A DNA stretch of 64,000 nt from positions 682,001-746,000 of the forward strand of contig JACKOP010000003.1 of the NCBI GenBank assembly GCA_024234165.1. Reading direction: 5' to 3'. Under the pieces are notes generated by a model. That model saw only the letters and a program-made list of their open reading frames with translations, made no database searches and had not been told where the DNA came from. Made by a program: the position numbers and the translations under genes. Every line of letters begins with the position of its first letter. Position 1 is the first letter of the stretch. Source of the stretch: Pseudomonadales bacterium. Lineage in GTDB: Bacteria; Pseudomonadota; Gammaproteobacteria; Pseudomonadales; UBA5518. This document shows positions 35,939 to 44,218 of the stretch, piece after piece.

Positions 35939-36600
35939 GCGGGCGCAGTGCACGCAGGCCGAAGGCATTCCTGTTCGATTTCGGAGGTGTATTCACCGAT
36001 TCGCCGTTCACCGCGGTGGAGGAGTTCGGGCGTGTCATCGGCGCCGATCCGCGTGTCGTGAGCGAGATCGTGTTCGGTTCCTACGAGCACGATGGCGAGC
36101 ACCCGTGGCACCGGCTCGAACGGGGTGAGCTGGCACTCGATGTCACGCGTGAGATGATTCTTGTACTCGGTCGTGCGCGTGGTCTCGAGGTCGATCTCTG
36201 GGACCTGTTTGCACGCATGGCAGCCGCCGATCCGAGCGCCGGCAGCAGCAGTCGCGGTGAACTGGTCACGCTGGTGCGTACGCTGCGCGGCCGTGGCTAC
36301 CGCACCGGCATGATCACCAACAACGTACGCGAGTTCGGCGACGCCTGGCGCACCCTGATCCCGGTGCACGAGCTGTTCGAGTTCGTCGTCGATTCGAGCC
36401 ATGTCGGGGTGCGCAAACCCGACCGGCGCATCTTCGAAATCGCACTCGCCGAGCTCGGCAACCTGGGGGCGGACGATTGCGTATTCCTCGACGACCACCC
36501 GGCAAACGTCGAAGCGGCGCGCGCACTTGGCATGCACGGCGTGCTGGTTGGTCCGGACCCTGCGCGTACCATCCGCGATATCGAGGTCCTGCTCGGTTGA
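35932..36600 (+). CDS. HAD-superfamily hydrolase
   Basis: This 222-residue protein has the nucleophile motif FDFGGVFTDS near residue 15, the Thr/Asn motif GMITNNVREF, the lysine in GVRKPDRRIF, and the acidic motif VFLDDHPANVEAA. The D-x-G-G-V form is like the epoxide-hydrolase N-terminal phosphatase and YihX groups. It is probably a small-molecule phosphatase. A GTG start at 35932, 7 bases after AAGGAG, overlaps the Nudix stop, so the two are translationally coupled. Palindrome array 3 begins 47 bases after the stop. Confidence 0.88.
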   Translation: MVSGRSARRPKAFLFDFGGVFTDSPFTAVEEFGRVIGADPRVVSEIVFGSYEHDGEHPWHRLERGELALDVTREMILVLGRARGLEVDLWDLFARMAAADPSAGSSSRGELVTLVRTLRGRGYRTGMITNNVREFGDAWRTLIPVHELFEFVVDSSHVGVRKPDRRIFEIALAELGNLGADDCVFLDDHPANVEAARALGMHGVLVGPDPARTIRDIEVLLG

Positions 36601-36647
36601 ACGGGCGGGTGCAACCCGACCCACGTCGATGGTCGGAGCCGATACCT

Positions 36648-36915
36648 GTCGGGTTGAAACCCGACCCACGTCATGATCGGGGCCGATCCCTGTCGGGTTG
36701 GAACCCGACCCACGTCGATGGTCGGAGCCGATCCCTGTCGGGTTGGAACCCGACCCACGTCGATGGTCGGAGCCGATCCCTGTCGGGTTGGAACCCGACC
36801 CACGTCGATGGTCGGAGCCGATCCCTGTCGGGTTGGAACCCGACCCACGTCGATGGTCGGTGCTGATACCGGTCGGGTTGAAACCCGACCCACGTGGGTC
36901 GGCATTCATGCCGAC
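36648..36915. repeat. Palindrome array 3: six B stems at 45-base period, closed by one A stem
   Basis: Stem B copies GTCGGGTTGGAACCCGAC or GTCGGGTTGAAACCCGAC start at 36648, 36692, 36737, 36782, 36827 and 36872. They are separated by the spacer CCACGTCGATGGTCGGAGCC plus GATCCCT. A final A stem GTCGGCATTCATGCCGAC is at 36898-36915. A partial B arm precedes the array at 36606. The 45-base unit gives 15-residue repeats in any open frame, which should not be taken as protein. Confidence 0.94.
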
Positions 36916-37025
36916 GGAATTACCGCCACGCGCCGCCTCGCAGCGTTTTGCGATGGCCTTTGCAGGCGCATCTACGCCCCCTCCGGGCGAACCCCGAAGT
37001 CAATTGTGGCCAGTCGGATCGGTGC

Positions 37026-37054
37026 TTTCACGCAGGGGCGCGGGTCGCTATAGT
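37026..37054 (+). promoter_or_regulatory. Candidate sigma-70 promoter for the SDR gene
   Basis: TTTCAC at 37026-37031 and TATAGT at 37049-37054 are 17 bases apart, a good sigma-70 layout. They lie 40 bases before the SDR start at 37094. The site was found by eye. Confidence 0.45.
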
Positions 37055-37093
37055 TCGCGGCTGACATGAAACCACGGCAGAGAGGTGCGGGCG

Positions 37094-37921
37094 ATGCGGC
37101 TGCAGGGCAAGGTGGCTCTCGTTACGGGAGCAGGGCTGGGAATGGGCCGGGCGATGGCGGAACTGTTCGCTCGCGAAGGCGCGAAGGTGATCGCGGTGGA
37201 CCTTACGCCTGGCGATGTGAACGACACGCTGACGCGCATCAATTCGCGCGGTGATTGCTGTGCGCTGACCGCGGACATATCCGACAGTGCCCAGGTCGGC
37301 GCTGTCTTTGCCGAAGTCGAAAAGCGCTACGGACGCCTTGACGTACTGGTAAACAACGCGGGTATCGGTACAGCGCCGAACGACGGCTACGACAAGTTCT
37401 ACGAACGTCTCGGCGAACTGAACGCGCAGCTCGCGCGTGGCGAAACGCCGACTGTGCACCTCGATCACATCGTCGACATGCAGGACGACGGCTGGCAGCG
37501 CGTGATGGACATCAACATCAACGGTGTCTTCTACAACAGCCGCGAGGCGGTACGCCTGATGATCAAGTCCGGCGCCAAGGGATCGATCATCAATATCGCG
37601 AGCACCTCCGGATTGAACGGTACCGGTGCAGTTCACTACTGCGCCTCGAAGGCTGCGGTGCTCGGCTTCACCAAATGCCTGGCGCGTGAACTCGGCGGGC
37701 GCGGCATCCGCGTCAACGCGATCTGCCCGGGAGCGACCAACACCCGCATGATGGCCAACCTCGATCCGGCGTATGCCAAGACGATCACCGACCAGATCCC
37801 GCTGCTGCGCATGGGTGAGCCGGTCGAGGTGGCGTACACGGCGCTGTTCCTGGCCAGCGACGAAGCGTCGTATTTCACCGGGCAGACGCTGGCCGCCAAC
37901 GGCGGCAGCCACATGCTCTGA
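37094..37921 (+). CDS. SDR family oxidoreductase
   Basis: This 275-residue short-chain dehydrogenase has TGAGLGMGRAMAELF for cofactor binding, VLVNNAGIG, a catalytic serine in IINIASTSG, and the YCASKAA Y-x3-K pair. An insertion of about 25 residues between the NNAG motif and the next helix (GYDKFYERLGELNAQLA) is longer than usual and may shape the substrate pocket. It leads a run of same-strand genes: SDR, SDR, SnoaL-like, Old Yellow Enzyme, luciferase-like. Hydroxysteroid or other alicyclic alcohol substrates are possible, not shown. Confidence 0.9.
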   Translation: MRLQGKVALVTGAGLGMGRAMAELFAREGAKVIAVDLTPGDVNDTLTRINSRGDCCALTADISDSAQVGAVFAEVEKRYGRLDVLVNNAGIGTAPNDGYDKFYERLGELNAQLARGETPTVHLDHIVDMQDDGWQRVMDININGVFYNSREAVRLMIKSGAKGSIINIASTSGLNGTGAVHYCASKAAVLGFTKCLARELGGRGIRVNAICPGATNTRMMANLDPAYAKTITDQIPLLRMGEPVEVAYTALFLASDEASYFTGQTLAANGGSHML

Positions 37922-37938
37922 CGGGGAACGGCATGTAG

Positions 37939-38019
37939 GGGCGTGCCGCGCACGCCCGATGGGGTGTAGGGGCGTGCCGCGCACGCCCGATGATCCGTAC
38001 GGGCGTGCCGCGCACGCCC
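37939..38019. repeat. Three copies of a GGGCGTGCCGCGCACGCCC palindrome
   Basis: The 19-base palindrome occurs at 37939-37957, 37970-37988 and 38001-38019, preceded by TGTAG or CGTAC. Stem sequence differs from stems A and B, but size, GTAG-type flank and intergenic position are the same. It separates the two SDR genes. Confidence 0.9.
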
Positions 38020-38056
38020 CAACAACGACGCCCGAGGCAACACAGGAGAACGCACC

Positions 38057-38854
38057 ATGGCAGGAAGACTCGAAGGCAAGGTCGCGCTGATCACCGGCGG
38101 CGGCACAGGCATCGGCGCGGCGAGCGCGCAGCGCTTTGCGGAAGAAGGCGCACGGGTAGTCGTGTGCGGGCGGCGCATCGAGCCGCTGGAGCAGGTGGTA
38201 CGAGCGATCCGTGATGCGGGCGGCACGGCACGTGCTGCCCTGCTCGACGTGAGCGACCGCCAGGCTTTCGCGGATGTGGTGCAGGGAGTCGAGCACGAGG
38301 AAGGGCGTCTCGATATCCTGGTGAACAACGCCTACTCGATGGTCGGCGCAACCATCGTCGACATGAGCGAGGACGACTGGCGTGCGAGCTTCCGCGTCTC
38401 GCTCGACGGCACGTTCTTCGGTATCCAGGCAGCCTTTCGCGTGATGGAGCGCCAGCGTGGCGGCGCAATCGTCAACGTGTCGTCGGTGTGCGGACTGCTC
38501 GGCTCGATGTACACGTCGGCGTATGGCGCCGCGAAGGCCGGTGTGCTGAGCCTCACGCGCACGGCGGCGCTGGAAGGCGCACCGCACAATATCCGCGTCA
38601 ATTCGGTCATCCCGGGTGTCGTGATGACGCCAGGGACGGAAATGGCACTGCCCACCCGCGAGGCACAGCTTGCAACGGCGGCAGGTGTGCCGCTCAGGCG
38701 CATTGCCGACCCCGTGGAGGTCGCCAACGCGATCCTGTTTCTCGCCTCGGACGAGGCCTCGTACATCACCGGCACGCAGCTCGTCGTCGATGGCGGCAAG
38801 ACCTGCGAGCTGCAGACCGGCTCGGCGTCGATGGGTGACATGGACGCAGTCTGA
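38057..38854 (+). CDS. SDR family oxidoreductase
   Basis: This 265-residue enzyme has TGGGTGIGAASAQRF, ILVNNAYSMVG (NNAY instead of NNAG), a catalytic serine in IVNVSSVCG, and YGAAKAG. The C-terminus ends in ITGTQLVVDGGKTCELQ, a complete SDR core. It is followed after 13 bases by the SnoaL-like gene. Substrate unknown; its neighbours suggest alicyclic or isoprenoid compounds. Confidence 0.9.
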   Translation: MAGRLEGKVALITGGGTGIGAASAQRFAEEGARVVVCGRRIEPLEQVVRAIRDAGGTARAALLDVSDRQAFADVVQGVEHEEGRLDILVNNAYSMVGATIVDMSEDDWRASFRVSLDGTFFGIQAAFRVMERQRGGAIVNVSSVCGLLGSMYTSAYGAAKAGVLSLTRTAALEGAPHNIRVNSVIPGVVMTPGTEMALPTREAQLATAAGVPLRRIADPVEVANAILFLASDEASYITGTQLVVDGGKTCELQTGSASMGDMDAV

Positions 38855-38867
38855 AGCGGAGGATGCC

Positions 38868-39497
38868 ATGAGTTCTGATTCCGACCTGCTGGCCCGCATC
38901 GATCGCCTCGAATCGCTGGAGGCGATCCGCCAGCTTCCGGCACGCTATGCCCTGTCGCTCGATATGCGCGATCTGGACGCGCACGTGAACCTGTTCGCAC
39001 CGGATATCCGGGTGAGCCGCGACAAGGTCGGGCGCGCGCATCTCAAGCGCTGGCTCGACGACACGCTACGGCTGCAGTTCACCGGCACCTCGCACCATAT
39101 CGGCAACCACATCATCGAATTCGACGATGCCGACCACGCCCACGGGGTGGTGTACTCGAAGAACGAGCATGAAACGGGTCCCGAGTGGGTGATCATGCAG
39201 ATGCTCTACTGGGACAACTACGAGCGCGTCGACGGCAGCTGGTACTTCCGGCGCCGCCTGCCGTGCTACTGGTACGCCACCGATCTGAACAAGCCACCGA
39301 TCGGCGACAAGAAGATGCGCTGGCCGGGCCGCGAACCCTACGATGGTGCATACCACGAGCTGTTCCCGTCGTGGAAGGAGTTCTGGATCAATCCGCCGTC
39401 GAACGACGAGCCCGAAGTTGCCACGCCGGCACCGGTCGGGGAGTTCCTGAAGCGCATGCGTCGCACCACGGCGGAACCGCGCATTCGCGTGCGTTGA
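38868..39497 (+). CDS. SnoaL-like (NTF2-fold) protein
   Basis: This 209-residue cytoplasmic protein opens with a helix LESLEAIRQLPARYALSLDM and has the strand motif DDADHAHGVVYSKNEHETG and VDGSWYFRRRLPCYW, typical of SnoaL_4 proteins. Members include ketosteroid-isomerase-like enzymes and dehydratases. A C-terminal 60-residue extension (KKMRWPGREPYDG onward) is also common in proteins linked to aromatic or steroid catabolism. Position between SDR and reductase genes supports a catabolic role. Confidence 0.85.
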   Translation: MSSDSDLLARIDRLESLEAIRQLPARYALSLDMRDLDAHVNLFAPDIRVSRDKVGRAHLKRWLDDTLRLQFTGTSHHIGNHIIEFDDADHAHGVVYSKNEHETGPEWVIMQMLYWDNYERVDGSWYFRRRLPCYWYATDLNKPPIGDKKMRWPGREPYDGAYHELFPSWKEFWINPPSNDEPEVATPAPVGEFLKRMRRTTAEPRIRVR

Positions 39498-39565
39498 CCA
39501 GCGGCGGCCGCCGCAAGTCGTGGCGGTCGCGATCCAGCCGACATTCTGACCGGAGTCTCAATGGC

Positions 39566-40630
39566 ATGACCGTACACCTGTTCGAACCCGTGCAACTCGG
39601 GGAACTCAAGCTCGCCAACCGTATCGTGATGGCGCCGATGACGCGCAGCCGTGCCGGCGAAGGCGACGCACCGACCGCGCTCAACGTCGAGTATTACCGC
39701 CAGCGCGCCAGCGCAGGCCTGATCATCAGCGAGGGAGCACAGCCGAGCATCCACGGCAAGGGTTATTGCCGCACCCCGGGGATCCATACCGAGGCGCAGA
39801 TCGCGGGCTGGCGCAGCGTGACCGACGCGGTCCGTGCCGAAGGTGGCAGCATGGTCGTCCAGCTCATGCATTGCGGGCGCGCCAGCAGCCGCCTGAACAA
39901 GGACCCGGGCGCGGAGACCGTCGCACCGTCGGCGGTGCGCGCGAAGGGCGAGATCTATACCGACGCGGCAGGGATGGTCGAATTCGACGAGCCGCGGGCG
40001 TTGCGCCTCGACGAGATCGCGGGTGTGATCGGCGAGTACGCCCACGCCACCAGATCGGCGCTGACCGCCGGTTTCGACGGCGTCGAGCTGCACTGCACCA
40101 GTGGCTATCTGCCGGCGCAGTTCCTGTCCACCGGAGCCAACCTGCGCACCGATGCCTACGGCGGCAGCGTGCAGAATCGCATCCGTTTCGTGATCGAGGT
40201 GCTGGAAGCGATGATCGCGGTTGCCGGCAGCGGACGCGTCGGCATGCGCATCTGCCCCGGGAACCCGTTCAACGACCTGCACGATGATGATCCGAGCGAG
40301 ACCTTCGCCGCGCTGCTCGATGCGACGCGTCCGCTCGGCATCGCCTATCTGCACGTGGTGCGCTCGCCGCGACGCGATCTCGATGCGATTGCGCTGGCGC
40401 GCAAGCACTTCGGTGGTCCGCTGATCGTCAACGATGGCTATCGCCAGGAGTCGGCCGAGCGGGTGCTGGCGGCGGGCGATGCGGCAGCGGTGTCGTTCGG
40501 GCGTGCCTATCTGAGCAACCCGGATCTGGTGCGCCGCATGCGAGACGGGATCGAACTCGCGGTATTCGACCGCACGACTCTCTACACCCCGGGGCCGAAG
40601 GGCTACACCGACTATCCCCCTGCTCCGTGA
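39566..40630 (+). CDS. Old Yellow Enzyme family oxidoreductase (NemA-like) with altered active-site residues
   Basis: This 354-residue FMN-binding TIM barrel begins LFEPVQLGELKLANRIVMAPM and has AYGGSVQNRIRF, RICPGNPFND and the C-terminal SFGRAYLSNPDL. The usual substrate-binding pair His-x2-Asn/His is H176-C-T-S179, so the second residue is serine. The Trp of the QLWH motif is methionine (VVQLMHCGRAS). The fold is certain; activity on enones or on larger substrates is open. It could reduce a C=C bond in the pathway of the upstream SDRs. Confidence 0.9.
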   Translation: MTVHLFEPVQLGELKLANRIVMAPMTRSRAGEGDAPTALNVEYYRQRASAGLIISEGAQPSIHGKGYCRTPGIHTEAQIAGWRSVTDAVRAEGGSMVVQLMHCGRASSRLNKDPGAETVAPSAVRAKGEIYTDAAGMVEFDEPRALRLDEIAGVIGEYAHATRSALTAGFDGVELHCTSGYLPAQFLSTGANLRTDAYGGSVQNRIRFVIEVLEAMIAVAGSGRVGMRICPGNPFNDLHDDDPSETFAALLDATRPLGIAYLHVVRSPRRDLDAIALARKHFGGPLIVNDGYRQESAERVLAAGDAAAVSFGRAYLSNPDLVRRMRDGIELAVFDRTTLYTPGPKGYTDYPPAP

Positions 40631-40745
40631 GGCGGCTGCCGACGACGGGAATTCATCCCGCGTCGGCACGCTTCGATTCTCCTTGCGCGCCCGACGCGCA
40701 CCCTATACTTGCTGCCGTTCGTACGGTCCGTCACGGAGAGCGCTC

Positions 40746-41762
40746 ATGAAACTCGGCTTGCAGCTCGGTTACTGGCAGAAGCATCCCACGCCGCGATTCA
40801 TCGAACTCGCACAGATCGCCGAGCGCATCGGCTTTGATTCGGTGTGGACCGCCGAGGCCTACGGTTCGGACTGTTTTACACCGCTGGCGGCGATCGCTGC
40901 GCACACCAGTCGCATCCGGCTCGGTACCGGGGTCATGCAGATCTCGGCACGCACACCGGTCTGCGCGGCGATGTCGGCGCTGACGCTCGACCATATCTCC
41001 AACGGGCGCCTGCTGCTCGGTGTCGGCGTATCGGGTCCGCAGGTGGTCGAAGGCTGGTACGGCCAGCCGTTCACGAGGCCGCTCGAGCGCACCCGCGAAT
41101 GGCTGGAGATTTTCCGCAAGGTGATCGCGCGCGAGGAGCCCGTTGCCTTTCAGGGCGCCCAGTACCAGTTGCCGTGCAATGACGGCGTTGGCCTGGGCAA
41201 GCCGCTGAAGAGCATCACCGAGCCGCTGCGCAAGCACATTCCGGTGCTGCTCGGCGCGGAAGGTGCCAAAAACGTTGCGCTGGCGGCCGAACGCTTCGAC
41301 GGCTGGCTGCCGATCTTCTGTTCGCCGTACAAGATGCATATCTTCGACGACAGTCTGGCGGCAGCACGCCCCGGCTTCGAGATCGCGGCGATGGTGAACT
41401 TCGGTGTGGACGATGATTTGCAGCGGGCGCTGCTGCCGGGCAAATGGACGATGGCGTTGTACCTTGGCGGCATGGGTGCCAAGGGAATGAACTTCCACCA
41501 GAACCTGCTCGGGCGCATGGGCTACACGGACGAGGCGCAGAAGGTTCAGGATCTGTTCCTCTCCGGTCGTCAGCAGGAGGCGGTCGCTGCCGTGCCCGAT
41601 GCGCTGGTCGACGAGATTTCGTTGCTCGGCCCGCCCGGGCGCATACGTGAACGCCTGCAGGACTGGAAGAAGACCCGGGTGAGTTCGCTGCTGATCGGAC
41701 ACGCCAACGATTTCGATCGCACCGTGGCGAACATGGAGCTGATTGCGAAGGAGATGCTCTGA
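40746..41762 (+). CDS. Luciferase-like (LLM) F420/flavin-dependent oxidoreductase
   Basis: This 338-residue protein has the pattern of F420-dependent luciferase-like oxidoreductases: AERIGFDSVWTAEAYGSD, TSRIRLGTGVMQISARTP and NGRLLLGVGVSGPQVVEGWYG. CGGAG precedes the ATG by about 7 bases. It is the third such gene in the window. Downstream it faces array 4 and the AI-2E gene in convergent orientation. Confidence 0.88.
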   Translation: MKLGLQLGYWQKHPTPRFIELAQIAERIGFDSVWTAEAYGSDCFTPLAAIAAHTSRIRLGTGVMQISARTPVCAAMSALTLDHISNGRLLLGVGVSGPQVVEGWYGQPFTRPLERTREWLEIFRKVIAREEPVAFQGAQYQLPCNDGVGLGKPLKSITEPLRKHIPVLLGAEGAKNVALAAERFDGWLPIFCSPYKMHIFDDSLAAARPGFEIAAMVNFGVDDDLQRALLPGKWTMALYLGGMGAKGMNFHQNLLGRMGYTDEAQKVQDLFLSGRQQEAVAAVPDALVDEISLLGPPGRIRERLQDWKKTRVSSLLIGHANDFDRTVANMELIAKEML

Positions 41763-41784
41763 GCCGCACACCCCGTTTGCGTAG

Positions 41785-42072
41785 GTCGGGTTTCAACCCG
41801 ACATTCCCGTCGGCATGAATGCCGACCTACGAATACGACCCCGCCCCCGTAGGTCGGGTTTCAACCCGACATTCCTGTCGGCATGAATGCCGACCTACGA
41901 ATACGGCTCGCCCCCGTGGGTCGGGTTTCAACCCGACATTCCCGTCGGCATGAATGCCGACCTGCGAACACGACCCGCCCCCGTAGGTCGGGTTTCAACC
42001 CGACATTCCCGTCGGCATGAATACCGACCTGCGAACACGACCCCGCCCCCGTAGGTCGGGTTTCAACCCGAC
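41785..42072. repeat. Palindrome array 4: five B stems and four A stems, period about 67 bases
   Basis: B stems GTCGGGTTTCAACCCGAC start at 41785, 41853, 41920, 41987 and 42055. A stems GTCGGCATGAATGCCGAC start at 41809, 41877, 41944 and 42011, the last with a changed base (ATACCGAC). The spacer after each A stem is CTACGAATACGACCCCGCCC or a variant. The array lies between two convergent genes and ends 9 bases before the AI-2E stop, where it could act as a transcription terminator for both. Confidence 0.94.
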
Positions 42073-42081
42073 GGGGCAGCC

Positions 42082-43095
42082 TCAGATCAGCTCGCGGCTG
42101 GCGAGTTCCTGCTTCAGGTACGCGTAATAGATCGGTGCGGCGATCAGGCCCGGAATGCCGAATGCGGCTTCCATCACCAGCATGGCGATCAGGATTTCCC
42201 AGGCGCGCGCCTTGATATGACTGCCGACGATGCGCGCATTCAGAAAATACTCGAGCTTGTGGATCAGCATCAGGTAGAGCAGCACGCCGAACGCGACGAA
42301 CAGTGACTGGCTCAGCCCGACGATACAGATCACGGTATTCGAGATCAGATTGCCGAGGATCGGGATCAGCCCGGCGATGAAGGTCACCAGGATCAGCGTT
42401 TTCGTGAACGGCAGCTCGGCGCCGAGCAGCGGCAGCACGAAGACCAGGAACACCGCGGTCAGTATGGTGTTGATCGTCGAGATCCAGAACTGTGCGAACA
42501 CCACCCGGCGGAAAGCGTCGCCCAGGCGCCGTGCGCGCTCGGCAAGCGAGGCGCTCAGCGGGCGCGCACGGCCTTGCGAGCTGGCTGCCTCGAGCGACAG
42601 CAGCGCACCGATCACCATGCCGAGCAGGATGTGCACGAGGGCAACACCAAAGCCCGTACCCGCGACCTGGAAGAACGCGGCGTTCTCCTTCAGCCAGGTA
42701 ACGGCGGCCGCGCGCAGTGCATCGGCATCGGCCGGCATGGAGGCGATCAACCACGATGGCAGGCTGTCGCGCGAGTTGTCGATGATCTCGGCCATGCGGT
42801 GTGCGAGCAACGGCAGGCTCTCGCCGCTGTGGCGCAGGAACGACACCAGCCCGCCCATCGCGAGCGCGACCAGGGTGATCACCACGATCGCGATCAGCGT
42901 CACCGCAGCCAGACGTGCGCCTTCGTGACCGAGCATCGGCAGTCCCAGCCGAGGCACCAGTGCCCCGACCAGCGCGTAGATCAACAATCCTGCGAGCAGC
43001 GATGGCAACAGGTGCAGCGGCAGCACCAGCAGCAGCGCGAGTGTGAACAGCGTGCAGACTGCGAGATCGAGACGTGGTGCGGACATCGTGTTCAT
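42082..43095 (-). CDS. AI-2E family transporter
   Basis: This 337-residue inner-membrane protein has about seven or eight hydrophobic helices in the usual family order: two N-terminal pairs, a soluble stretch around HSGESLPLLAHRMAEII, and a C-terminal block with GLIPILGNLISNTVICIV and GSHIKARAWEILIAMLVMEAAFGIPGLI. The family exports small molecules or exchanges ions (TqsA, YdiK-like); naming by AI-2 does not prove that substrate. It sits 75 bases after the molybdoenzyme chaperone on the same strand, so it could be a read-through member of that operon. Confidence 0.88.
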   Translation of the reverse strand: MNTMSAPRLDLAVCTLFTLALLLVLPLHLLPSLLAGLLIYALVGALVPRLGLPMLGHEGARLAAVTLIAIVVITLVALAMGGLVSFLRHSGESLPLLAHRMAEIIDNSRDSLPSWLIASMPADADALRAAAVTWLKENAAFFQVAGTGFGVALVHILLGMVIGALLSLEAASSQGRARPLSASLAERARRLGDAFRRVVFAQFWISTINTILTAVFLVFVLPLLGAELPFTKTLILVTFIAGLIPILGNLISNTVICIVGLSQSLFVAFGVLLYLMLIHKLEYFLNARIVGSHIKARAWEILIAMLVMEAAFGIPGLIAAPIYYAYLKQELASRELI

Positions 43096-43170
43096 CGGCG
43101 GCTCATCGCGATGGCGATTTCGATGCCGCTAGCATAGCGTGCACGGCACATGGAAGCGCAGCGTGCAGAA

Positions 43171-43656
43171 TTACACGCCGATATCCGTCATGAAGTGCTG
43201 TACCAGCGCGAGCAGTTCGGCCTCATCGGCGAGGCGCTCGGCGGCCTGGACCGCCCACGGCGCGAGATAGCGTTCGCGCAGGCCCGCGACCAGCGCTGGC
43301 TCCTCGCGCTCGATCGCGAGTGCGAAGACCTCGCATGCCGGTGCCAGATGATCCGGGGGCAGGCGGTGTTCGCTGCCTTCGAGGCCGAGATAGTTGGCCG
43401 CACGCATCAGGTCCTCGCGCACTGCGGCGCCGTCGCGTCCGAGCAGTCCGTGCAGCAGCAGCGTCACCGGGGGCTGCGGGTTGCCGACGTGGAAGGCGTT
43501 CCAGTAGGCGATGCGCACGGTGGTGAAATCGCCGGGCAGATCGAGTGCGTGCCATGCCTCGGCGTGTTCGTCGTCACCGGCGAGCGGACTCCACAGGCGT
43601 CCCCACGCGAGCAACCGCAGCGTCGAGGTCTTCGGTCCGCTGGCGGCAGCGTTCAT
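43171..43656 (-). CDS. TorD/DmsD-family chaperone for the molybdoenzyme (delta subunit)
   Basis: This 161-residue all-helical protein has the family pattern LLLHGLLGRDGAAVREDLMR and LPPDHLAPACEVFALAIERE, with a C-terminal helix EAELLALVQHFM. TorD-type proteins bind the Tat signal and help insert the molybdenum cofactor in the alpha subunit before export. It is the fourth gene in the order alpha-beta-gamma-delta, as in ebdABCD and ddhABDC-like operons, and overlaps the gamma gene by 4 bases. Confidence 0.87.
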   Translation of the reverse strand: MNAAASGPKTSTLRLLAWGRLWSPLAGDDEHAEAWHALDLPGDFTTVRIAYWNAFHVGNPQPPVTLLLHGLLGRDGAAVREDLMRAANYLGLEGSEHRLPPDHLAPACEVFALAIEREEPALVAGLRERYLAPWAVQAAERLADEAELLALVQHFMTDIGV

Positions 43657-44198
43657 CCGAGCGCCAGCCAGCCGGGACTCACCGATTTCAGCCCCGCACG
43701 CTCCTGCGAAGCGCCGGCCCAGACGGCCACCGCGATCTGGCGCCGGGTGGCAAGCGCAGCCCATTCGGGAATTTCGAACACCACCTGCCACCGACCGTCG
43801 CTCCATTCGGCACTGACGCGCGTGCCATCAGGTGGCGCCGAACGCTGCACGGTGCCCAGCCCTTCGGCGCGGATCCGCCACGGCTGTTCGCGATCGGCCT
43901 TCCACAGGAAACCCTCGACGGCCTGCTCCGGTGCCCCCATCGTGATCCACGGTGCATCGTCCGCGAGCGGGGCAAGTACCGCGCAGGCGTCGGGAAAACG
44001 GTCGGTCTCGTTGGCGGTGTGGCGCACCGGCGCTGCACAGGCCCACGACAGCGTGATCCGCCAGCCGTTGCCGGTCGCCACCGCCTCGAGCGAGGCCTTG
44101 GGTGTCAGGGCTGCGGTGCGATCGGCGAACGCGGCCGGGACGTAGCCGCCGGGCTGCATCGCGGTGGGCGCTGCGCTCAACTCGATGGTCGTGTTCAT
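43653..44198 (-). CDS. Heme b-binding gamma subunit of type II DMSO reductase-family enzyme
   Basis: This 181-residue protein resembles the gamma subunit of ethylbenzene dehydrogenase and related enzymes, which binds one heme b and passes electrons out. The methionine of WITMGAPEQAVEGFLWKAD (M87) is the likely axial heme ligand; the lysine ligand cannot be assigned safely. No N-terminal signal peptide is seen, and the beta stop is only 20 bases upstream, so there is no room for one. The enzyme's alpha subunit has a Tat signal, so gamma may be carried along or the assembly is unusual. Identification relies on fold pattern and operon position. Confidence 0.78.
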   Translation of the reverse strand: MNTTIELSAAPTAMQPGGYVPAAFADRTAALTPKASLEAVATGNGWRITLSWACAAPVRHTANETDRFPDACAVLAPLADDAPWITMGAPEQAVEGFLWKADREQPWRIRAEGLGTVQRSAPPDGTRVSAEWSDGRWQVVFEIPEWAALATRRQIAVAVWAGASQERAGLKSVSPGWLALG

Positions 44199-44218
44199 GT
44201 GGATGCTCCCAGCGCGGT

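Noticed and set aside
36401..37053. Open frames with 15-residue repeats after the HAD gene
   Set aside because: They come from the 45-base unit of array 3 and have no ribosome site or codon pattern of a real gene.
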